Shown: positions 30,199 to 36,523 of the stretch, in pieces
Position numbering within the stretch: position 1 is the first letter of the stretch
Layout: the number at the start of each line of letters is the position of its first letter
Assembly (NCBI GenBank): GCA_017628755.1
Contig: JAGBYM010000121.1
Span: 1-38,755 of the forward strand
Origin: Clostridia bacterium
Lineage (GTDB): Bacteria; Bacillota; Clostridia; Oscillospirales; CAG-272
Length of the DNA: 38,755 bases
Reading direction: 5' to 3'
Made by a program: the position numbers and the translations under genes
Notes under the pieces: model-generated
What the model saw: the letters and a program-made list of their open reading frames with translations, nothing else
What the model was told of the DNA's origin: nothing
Database searches by the model: none

Positions 30199-30515
30199 GC
30201 TCTCCTCATCCACCGCTGCACGCGGTCCCCCTTCCCCGCTGGGGAATGTAAAAGGTTGCATCGCGCTAAATTAATTACTACAGCGAATATCACTCATATG
30301 TATAATTCTGCATAGCAAGTTGGAAAATTTTATATTGAAACAATTTTGCTAAAGCTCCACCGCGGGTGCATTATAATTTTAATAAAAATATTCCAATCTA
30401 CTTTCAACAGATTTAGATGAAGCGATATTCGCTGAATGGCGATGAAGTTCGGGATAACCCCTTTACATTCCCCAGCGGGGAAGGGGGACCGCGTGCAGCG
30501 GTGGATGAGGAGAGC
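30199..30515. mobile_element. MITE-like element with perfect 54-bp terminal inverted repeats
   Basis: The left arm 30199-30252 and the right arm 30462-30515 are perfect reverse complements over 54 bp. Each arm holds two small hairpins (ACCGC/GCGGT and TTCCCC/GGGGAA). An inner pair CAGCGAATATC / GATATTCGCTG (30281-30291 and 30424-30434) is also inverted. The 317-bp unit has no coding capacity and sits in the 486-bp gap between SDR and glycoside hydrolase genes. I could not identify a target-site duplication. The rest of that gap (30065-30198) is AT-rich with no clear feature. Confidence 0.75.
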
Positions 30516-30550
30516 AAAGTCTGTACTGCATATAATCAAGAAAAACCGAA

Positions 30551-31324
30551 CTACTTTACTATCGGATAAAGCTGCACCGTATTTCCTCCGTCGACAACGA
30601 GCTCGGCGCCGGTGGTGTTGCGCGCGCACTCGGCGAAATACCATACGGCGTCCGCGATATCCGCGCCGTCGGCAACGTCGCCGATGGGGGTAAAGCGCGA
30701 GGGGACGTCGCGGTAGAAATCGGGATTCTTCTCCCAGCGGTCGGTTCTTATCATACCCGGAAGAACGGCATTGACACGTATATTATACTTTCCAAGGTCG
30801 ATGACAAGCGCACGCATCAGCCCAAGCTGACCGCCCTTCGACGCAACGTACGCCACGCGATCGGGAATCGCGCGGTATGCGGTATTCGAATTAATAAACA
30901 CGATACTTCCGCCGCCGTTTTCCTTCATTCTTGCCGCCGCATGCTCGCAGAGGCAGTAATTCCAAACGACGTTGGTATTTATAACCTTCATAAAATCTGT
31001 AATCGGGTTTTCGAAAATCTTCTGTCCGAGGCCCTGATCGGCGGCGTTGAGAACGAGAGTTTCGATAAAAATTCCCTTTTCATCAAGGAATTTGAACATT
31101 TCCGCGACGCCTTCCTCGTCCACAGTTCGCTCGTCAAGGAGCGAGTCGATCGCACAGCCGAGGATATTTACGTTCGGGAATTGCGCGCGGTACTTTTTCT
31201 CTGCCTCGGCAACCTTTTCGGGGTCTCTGCCGGTAAAGACGACGTTTTTGCCCTCCGAGGCAAATTTTTCAACTATAGCAACACCCGTGTTGATCGTTGC
31301 GCCCGTGACAAGTACACTTTTCAT
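30551..31324 (-). CDS. Short-chain dehydrogenase/reductase
   Basis: A classical SDR of 257 residues. The nucleotide-binding motif is slightly unusual (TGATINTGVA instead of TGxxxGIG). VLNAAD replaces NNAG. The catalytic Ser lies in FINSNTAYRA, and the Tyr-Lys pair in YVASKGG. The C-terminal end TGAELVVDGGNTVQL is typical. It would oxidise or reduce a sugar or sugar acid with NAD(P), in line with the enolase-superfamily dehydratase upstream (38 bp). The gene ends in TAG. GAGGT lies upstream of the ATG, and part of a repeat hairpin lies in the short gap. Confidence 0.88.
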   Translation of the reverse strand: MKSVLVTGATINTGVAIVEKFASEGKNVVFTGRDPEKVAEAEKKYRAQFPNVNILGCAIDSLLDERTVDEEGVAEMFKFLDEKGIFIETLVLNAADQGLGQKIFENPITDFMKVINTNVVWNYCLCEHAAARMKENGGGSIVFINSNTAYRAIPDRVAYVASKGGQLGLMRALVIDLGKYNIRVNAVLPGMIRTDRWEKNPDFYRDVPSRFTPIGDVADGADIADAVWYFAECARNTTGAELVVDGGNTVQLYPIVK

Positions 31325-31336
31325 TTTTCTACCTCA

Positions 31337-31355
31337 AAAAACGCAGTTTTACAAT
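31337..31355 (+). repeat. Partial solo copy of the 147-nt repeat's terminal hairpin
   Basis: AAAACGCAGTTTTACAA is identical to the core of the last hairpin of the element at 34931. The left arm is degenerate, so the pairing is shorter here. It lies between the SDR and enolase-superfamily genes. Confidence 0.5.
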
Positions 31356-31362
31356 CGAATAA

Positions 31363-32523
31363 TCAAAAATAGAATGCCGTCTCGGGCGGACGGATATCGG
31401 TCAGCGCGCCCGTGTAGTGACGGAGGGTATGAGGCTGATAAGGATGCTTCAGGCACTCTTCCTCGTTGATCTCAATTCCGAGACCGGGTTTATCGGGAAT
31501 CGTGATATAGCCGTCGGCATATTCAAGTGACTCATTTGTAACGTCAGCGCGCCAGGTGACATCGCTGTACATGATCTCGAGGATCGAGAAATTCGGACAG
31601 CAAGCGGCAAGCTGCAGAGTCGCCGCGTTTGCGACGGGACCCGAGGGATTATGCGGCGCAAAGGGGATATAATAGGTCTCCGCCATCGCCGCGATCTTTT
31701 TAAGCTCCATGATTCCGCCCGCGTGGCTGACGTCGGGCTGGATATAGTCGGAGGCGCGCATCTCGAAGAGATCCTTGAAGTCCTTCAAGGAATAAAGTCG
31801 TTCGCCCGCCGAAATTGCCACGGGCGACTTTTCGCGCACGGCTTTGAGTGCCTCGAGATTATCGGGCGGTGTCGGTTCCTCAAAGAACATCGGCTTGAAT
31901 TCCTCGATCAATTTTGCGATCTTGATTCCCGTGGGAACGTTGAAGCGTCCGTGACCCTCGATAAGGAGGTCAACCTTGTCGCCGACCGCCTCGCGGACTG
32001 CCGCGATATTGCGGAGCGCGGTATCGAGATCCTTGTTTGAAATTTCAAGATAGCTCTTGCCGAAGGGATCCCACTTCATTGCGGTAACGCCGCGCTTGAC
32101 GGCAATTTTCGCCTTTTCGGCAAATTCCTCGGGCGTTTTTGCGCCCGCAAACCAGCCGTTTACGTAGATTCGGCACTTATCGTTGACCTTGCCGCCGAGA
32201 AGCTGATAAACGGGGACGCCCAGCGACTTACCGAGGATATCCCAAAGTGCCATCTCGACCGCCGAAAGCGCGCTCATAAGCACGGGTCCGCCGCGCCAAT
32301 ATGCATCGCGATAGATATCGTGGAAATGCTTTTCGATCGTGCGCGGATCCTTGCCTACGAGGTATTCCTTGATATGCTCGACCGCACCGATCAGAGCCTT
32401 CTCCTTATATTCAAGAGTCGCCTCGCCAACGCCGTCTATACCCTCGTCGGTATAGACCTTGACAAACATCCAGTTTGTGCGGAAGCAATCGACCGCGAAA
32501 GTCTTAACGTCAATAACCTTCAT
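31363..32523 (-). CDS. Enolase-superfamily sugar acid dehydratase (galactonate dehydratase-like)
   Basis: A protein of 386 residues of the mandelate racemase / galactonate dehydratase type. Capping domain 1-~125, then a barrel with AMKWDPFGKS, LLIEGHGRFN, FFEEPTPPDN, ISAGERLYS, QPDVSHAGG and FAPHNPSGPV. The expected three metal ligands fall at Glu in IEGHGR (galactonate dehydratase has Asp there), Glu in FEEPTP and Glu in AGERL; His in EGHGR and His in APHNP are the catalytic candidates. It dehydrates an aldonic acid to a 2-keto-3-deoxy acid. It is 3 bp from the UlaG-like gene upstream and 38 bp from the SDR gene downstream, probably one operon for sugar acid catabolism. Confidence 0.87.
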   Translation of the reverse strand: MKVIDVKTFAVDCFRTNWMFVKVYTDEGIDGVGEATLEYKEKALIGAVEHIKEYLVGKDPRTIEKHFHDIYRDAYWRGGPVLMSALSAVEMALWDILGKSLGVPVYQLLGGKVNDKCRIYVNGWFAGAKTPEEFAEKAKIAVKRGVTAMKWDPFGKSYLEISNKDLDTALRNIAAVREAVGDKVDLLIEGHGRFNVPTGIKIAKLIEEFKPMFFEEPTPPDNLEALKAVREKSPVAISAGERLYSLKDFKDLFEMRASDYIQPDVSHAGGIMELKKIAAMAETYYIPFAPHNPSGPVANAATLQLAACCPNFSILEIMYSDVTWRADVTNESLEYADGYITIPDKPGLGIEINEEECLKHPYQPHTLRHYTGALTDIRPPETAFYF

Positions 32524-32526
32524 TTT

Positions 32527-33219
32527 TTATACCTCTATTTCTTCCCAAATGGTAGGAATCACCTTGTTTCTGCATTCAAAATCCTTCGGATCGATCTCGT
32601 CGAACATACCGAAATGATAGGGGACGACGCGCATGGCGTGCGTCTTTTTGGCAAAACGCGCCGCGTCGGTCATGTTCATATTGTTTCCGACGCCGTTGAT
32701 CGGCAGGAAGAGCACGTCGATCTCGCGGTAAAGCGGGGGCAGACTCTCAAAGATTCTGCTGTTGTAAAGCGTGTCGCCCGCAACGTAATAGACGCGATTT
32801 TCGACAAGGTCCTCGATCACAACACCGACGGCATAGGGGTCGCTGTGCGCCGCGCGGACGGCGGTGAAGACGAATCCCTCAAGAGTGACGCTCGTGTATT
32901 TATCAAAAAGGATGAAATTCTGACCGCAGAGGTCGCCCATTGCCTTTGCGCGCACCGAGGTCGGGCCGAGAACGCTCATCTTTTTTCTTGATTTTTTAAA
33001 GAAAACAGGCGCGGTCTCGGGGTCGTAATGGTCTATATGATCGTGAGTAAAGATCATAATATCGGGATCGATATTGAAAAACGCTTCGTTCACGGGTGAA
33101 CGGCGATAGTTTGCGGGCTGTACCTTTTCAACGTAATTCGACATATACGGGTCGATCATGACGGTAACTCCGCCGCGCTCGAAGAGGAGACCCGCTTGTC
33201 CAAGCCAAGTTATCTTCAT
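32527..33219 (-). CDS. Metallo-beta-lactamase-fold hydrolase (UlaG-like)
   Basis: A protein of 230 residues. The metal-binding motif FTHDHIDHYD (HxHxDH) lies near residue 60, with WLGQAGLLF at the N-terminus, VRAAHSDPYAVG, VAGDTLYN and VVPYHFGMFDEID. The pattern fits UlaG (L-ascorbate-6-phosphate lactonase) relatives, which open sugar lactones. A lactonase just before an aldonate dehydratase makes metabolic sense: lactone to aldonate to keto-deoxy acid. CAGGAG lies upstream of the ATG, and it is the first gene after a TTGACA/TATTAT promoter. Confidence 0.85.
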   Translation of the reverse strand: MKITWLGQAGLLFERGGVTVMIDPYMSNYVEKVQPANYRRSPVNEAFFNIDPDIMIFTHDHIDHYDPETAPVFFKKSRKKMSVLGPTSVRAKAMGDLCGQNFILFDKYTSVTLEGFVFTAVRAAHSDPYAVGVVIEDLVENRVYYVAGDTLYNSRIFESLPPLYREIDVLFLPINGVGNNMNMTDAARFAKKTHAMRVVPYHFGMFDEIDPKDFECRNKVIPTIWEEIEV

Positions 33220-33253
33220 AAATTTGTACTCCTGTTTTTTGTTCGTACCAAGT

Positions 33254-33291
33254 GGCTAGTAAATAGGAAATTTACGCTGTCGCGAAAATTT
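33254..33291. repeat. Short dispersed hairpin (copy 2)
   Basis: GGCTAGTAAATAGG followed by the inverted pair GAAATTT-CGC / GCG-AAATTTC resembles the hairpin at 7540-7583, including the CTAGT preface. It lies in the leader of the UlaG-like gene. Confidence 0.4.
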
Positions 33292-33298
33292 CAATTAA

Positions 33299-33327
33299 AT
33301 AATAACACTTTTTTATCCAAATGTCAA
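33299..33327 (-). promoter_or_regulatory. Promoter of the UlaG-dehydratase-SDR operon
   Basis: On the minus strand TTGACA, a 17-bp spacer and TATTAT, about 80 bp before the start codon. Confidence 0.75.
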
Positions 33328-33342
33328 TAGCAATCAAAAAAT

Positions 33343-33368
33343 ATCCGCCCGCGATGCCGCGGGCGGAT
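33343..33368 (-). terminator. Terminator of the solute-binding protein gene
   Basis: A 10-bp GC-rich stem TCCGCCCGCG / CGCGGGCGGA around ATGC, followed on the minus strand by ATTTTTTG. Confidence 0.85.
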
Positions 33369-33383
33369 GGGAAATCATTATAA

Positions 33384-34883
33384 TTATTTCAGTTTCTTAA
33401 GACTTTCGTTGATATCGTCAATATTATTTTTGAATGTTCTGTCGTAAGCCTTCTGGGTGCCAAGGTAGCCACCGGGAGAGTTCTTCTTGATCGCATCGCG
33501 GAAGATGCTGTAGGACATCTTGTCGAGCTCTGTGGTGAAAAGTCTGCCAACGTCGATAACGACCGCATCGCGGATGTAGTCAAACATGAATGCATCGTCG
33601 CTCTGGTCTGCGTAGCGGAGCTTCATAGACTCCTCAAAGAGTGCGGGAGTAACGTGGAGATAGCTCTGGTATGCCATAAGCTCGATAGTTGCAGCCGCTG
33701 TCTCGGGGATAGAGGATGCGGTTGAAACCATATACATGGTATAAGGGAAGGAGAGGCAGGTGCGATAACCTTCCTGATTTGCGTCAAACTTGGGAGTGGG
33801 AAGGATTCCGTAAGAGAAATCGGTATCCGAAAGCTTACTGGAGGTTATAAATGCACGTTCAATAAGGAAGAGAGAGTTACCCGGAGCAAACAGGGTTACG
33901 CCCTTTTCAATTTCCGCGTCGCCGGAAACGTAGAAGAGATTGCAGACCTTTTCAAGAAGGTCAACGGTCTTCTGGGAGAAGAGGTCAGCGGACATCTCAA
34001 GCTCGCCATCGGAATTAAGCTCAACGGTCTTGAGATCGGATCCGGTAAAGAAAGCATCCCAGTGAACGAGGGTTGCGGTCATACCGTATCTGTCTGCTTC
34101 GGTTGCCTTACCGTCGCCGTCCTGATCATTGTACACGCCCTTGGTATACTCAACAAACTTATCGAGAGTCCATTCACCTTCATATACATGATCGTAAAGA
34201 ACGGAGGGAGCTATCTGATGAACATCATTCAGCATATCCTTATTGAAAGCGCACATGTACATCATATAAAGGTAGTTGGTCGAAATATCGCCCGATGCGA
34301 AATAAACACCGCCGTTAACGGTTGCCTTGTCGATCAAGCTCTTGGGCCACCAGGGCTTATCGAACTCCATAATATCGTATTCGGTAAGATCGTGTACGAT
34401 ACCGTGAGTAGCGACCGTTGCACCGGTCATCGAGTAACCCGCGAAAACGTCGTAAGCATCGGTACCAGCCTGGGTGCTGTTGATACATGCAGAGACGAAA
34501 TTCGCCTGGTCGCCGTTGTCGCCAGGAGTACCGCTGTACTCAAGGGTAATACCGAACTGAGCCTCAACGTTCAGGTTTCTTCTGTAGATCGCATCGTTGA
34601 CAGCTTCGCCGTTCTGATCCTCAACGAAGAATTCTACGTTCGGAACGTCATCCCAATAAAGGATCTTTACGGTCTCGCCGTCAAAGCGGAGATCGGAGGG
34701 GATATCGCTGGGTGCGAAAAGAGTATCCTCGGGCTCGGTTGTCTGCGCATCACCCGAAGGTGTGGCAGTATCGGGAGGAAGTGTGGTTTCTGACGGCTGA
34801 TCTGTGTTTGCACAGGAAACCGCCATGGGCAGTACCATCGCGATAAGTAAAAGCGCGATGATGATGCGGGAAATGTGTTTCAT
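33384..34883 (-). CDS. ABC transporter extracellular solute-binding lipoprotein (family 1)
   Basis: A protein of 499 residues with a lipoprotein signal (LPMAVSC, Cys at about 24), a Thr/Pro/Glu-rich linker, and a large two-lobed solute-binding domain starting with LRFDGETVKILYWDD and including VNDAIYRRNLNVEAQFGI. Such proteins deliver sugars or oligosaccharides to an ABC permease. No permease or ATPase gene is in this window, so the partner lies elsewhere. ATG 34883 with AAGGAG upstream is chosen; the longer open frame (to 35030) would cross the repeat element. The neighbouring glycoside hydrolases suggest an oligosaccharide ligand. Confidence 0.87.
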   Translation of the reverse strand: MKHISRIIIALLLIAMVLPMAVSCANTDQPSETTLPPDTATPSGDAQTTEPEDTLFAPSDIPSDLRFDGETVKILYWDDVPNVEFFVEDQNGEAVNDAIYRRNLNVEAQFGITLEYSGTPGDNGDQANFVSACINSTQAGTDAYDVFAGYSMTGATVATHGIVHDLTEYDIMEFDKPWWPKSLIDKATVNGGVYFASGDISTNYLYMMYMCAFNKDMLNDVHQIAPSVLYDHVYEGEWTLDKFVEYTKGVYNDQDGDGKATEADRYGMTATLVHWDAFFTGSDLKTVELNSDGELEMSADLFSQKTVDLLEKVCNLFYVSGDAEIEKGVTLFAPGNSLFLIERAFITSSKLSDTDFSYGILPTPKFDANQEGYRTCLSFPYTMYMVSTASSIPETAAATIELMAYQSYLHVTPALFEESMKLRYADQSDDAFMFDYIRDAVVIDVGRLFTTELDKMSYSIFRDAIKKNSPGGYLGTQKAYDRTFKNNIDDINESLKKLK

Positions 34884-34930
34884 AACATTTTCTCCTTTTA
34901 TGTTTTTATTTTTTATTATCTGATTATAAT

Positions 34931-35077
34931 TCGTTTTTTCGGCGGCTTCGCCGACCGAAAAAACACCGCCTGGACGAGCATAGCGAGTCCGCGCGCCGAG
35001 GGGAACTGACAAAATCTTTGATTTTGTCAAGTGGCGATAAGCGCGCGTCTCACTTGTAAAACGCAGTTTTACAAGTG
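34931..35077 (+). repeat. 147-nt multi-hairpin dispersed repeat, copy B
   Basis: It aligns base for base with 12857-13003. The hairpins are CGG-type with flanking T6/A6, GGACGAGC/GCGAGTCC, TGACAAAATC/GATTTTGTCA and CACTTGTAAAAC/GTTTTACAAGTG. It lies between two minus-strand genes, antisense relative to them, whereas copy A is in sense with its neighbours. Confidence 0.8.
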
Positions 35078-35084
35078 TCTGACC

Positions 35085-36509
35085 TTATTTCATCAAAATT
35101 GCAAGCGGAACGTCAAGCAGGGGCAGACACTTGAGTCGCACAATGTCCTCGCCCGCGTCCTCGATCATATCCTCGCGCAAAGCATAAATGCTTCCGTCGC
35201 GCAGGTCGCAGATGCGGATGTCCTCGGGCTTCTGACCGCAGAGCGCGAAGGAGATCGTTCCCTCATATGTGGTGGTCAGGATCGGAGTCGCGTTCCAGTA
35301 AACGAGCGCGTGGCTGCCGTCGTCGAGCTCAAAGCCGTAGATCTTCGCCGATTCGTCTTCCTCGAGCGCATTGATTCGTCTCGACTGATTGTATGCACGG
35401 TAATAGGGTATGTTCGCGGGCTTTACGTTGCCGCGGAAGAGGGTTGCGAGGGTCTGGAGCGCGTAGTAGGAGGGCTTCGGCGTGTATTCACCCGTTGCAA
35501 CGCCATCCTCGTCAAAATCAGCTCCCAGAACTCCGAAATATCCGAAATCGAGATAGGACGACTTATCGCCGACAACGCCGTTGAGCGCCTCGATCATATC
35601 CATTGTTGAGAAATATGAAGTAAACTCGACGTTGCAGTGGAGGTCGGTAATAAGCGTGCGGAGCAGAATTTTTCTCTGCTTTTCGGGAGTCCACGAGAAG
35701 CCCTTGACGGCGCCGTTGCCGTCGCTTCTCGACTGCGTACCGCCCTCGCCCTGAATAAGACCGATCGAAGGATCGTACATATCAACAAGCGAACGGAGCG
35801 CGCGGATGACGTCCTCTCTCTGCCAGTCTGCGGCAGAATAAAGATGGAAGGAAATATAGTCGATATACTCTGCCATTCCGGAACGGAGAGCCGTGTTTAC
35901 GAAATAGGGCGCGCGCGTATGTGCAAGCGCAAATCCGACGATCTTGGCATCGGGATCGACTTCCTTTACAGCCTTTGATGTATCGATCGAAAACTCCGCG
36001 TACTCGCGGGCATTCTTCAAAAGGTCATAATCAGGCTTTGTCTCTTCAAAATAATGCTTCCAGCCGAGCTCGGGCTCATTCCAGATCTCGTAAAGCTTTA
36101 CTCTGCCGCGGAAATGCTCGGCAGTCGCCTTGACGTAATTGACCCAGCCTTGTCTCGCATCCTCGCCGAGGGGAGGACACTTTACCGCGCCAAAGATCTT
36201 TGCGGCAAAATCGGTATAGAGGGGATTGCCGTAGCAAAGACAGACCCAGGGCTCAAGTCCGCGCTCGAGAAGGTTATCCACAACGCTGTCGAGCCACGCG
36301 AAATCGTAAACTCCGCGCTCGCGCTCGGTTCTCAGCCACCCCGACTGGATTCTGACCTTCTTGACGCCGAGGGCGGCAACCTTGTCATATGCCTTTTCGG
36401 GATCGAAAACGCCGCGGTCGAGCTTTTCAAATCCGATTCCTATCTTTGAAAATTCTATTTCTTTCGATGAAAGCTTCGGCAGTTCGCCGATCTTGGTGAG
36501 TCTTTCCAT
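35085..36509 (-). CDS. Glycoside hydrolase, clan GH-A (cellulase/GH39-like)
   Basis: A protein of 474 residues. TIM barrel about 20-340 with the acid/base motif LYEIWNEPELG (Asn144-Glu145) and the probable nucleophile Glu255 in LIQGEGGT. FHLYSA lies between them. A beta-sandwich tail follows (KIYGFELDDGSHALVYWN). It has no signal peptide, so it probably works inside the cell on imported oligosaccharides. It starts 14 bp after the stop of the large surface protein gene, which suggests co-transcription. The exact family and substrate remain open. Confidence 0.75.
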   Translation of the reverse strand: MERLTKIGELPKLSSKEIEFSKIGIGFEKLDRGVFDPEKAYDKVAALGVKKVRIQSGWLRTERERGVYDFAWLDSVVDNLLERGLEPWVCLCYGNPLYTDFAAKIFGAVKCPPLGEDARQGWVNYVKATAEHFRGRVKLYEIWNEPELGWKHYFEETKPDYDLLKNAREYAEFSIDTSKAVKEVDPDAKIVGFALAHTRAPYFVNTALRSGMAEYIDYISFHLYSAADWQREDVIRALRSLVDMYDPSIGLIQGEGGTQSRSDGNGAVKGFSWTPEKQRKILLRTLITDLHCNVEFTSYFSTMDMIEALNGVVGDKSSYLDFGYFGVLGADFDEDGVATGEYTPKPSYYALQTLATLFRGNVKPANIPYYRAYNQSRRINALEEDESAKIYGFELDDGSHALVYWNATPILTTTYEGTISFALCGQKPEDIRICDLRDGSIYALREDMIEDAGEDIVRLKCLPLLDVPLAILMK

Positions 36510-36523
36510 AGTAAGCCTCCGAA

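Noticed and set aside
30199-30515. Inverted-repeat unit as a complete insertion sequence
   Set aside because: Only 317 bp, with no transposase frame, so at most a non-autonomous element.
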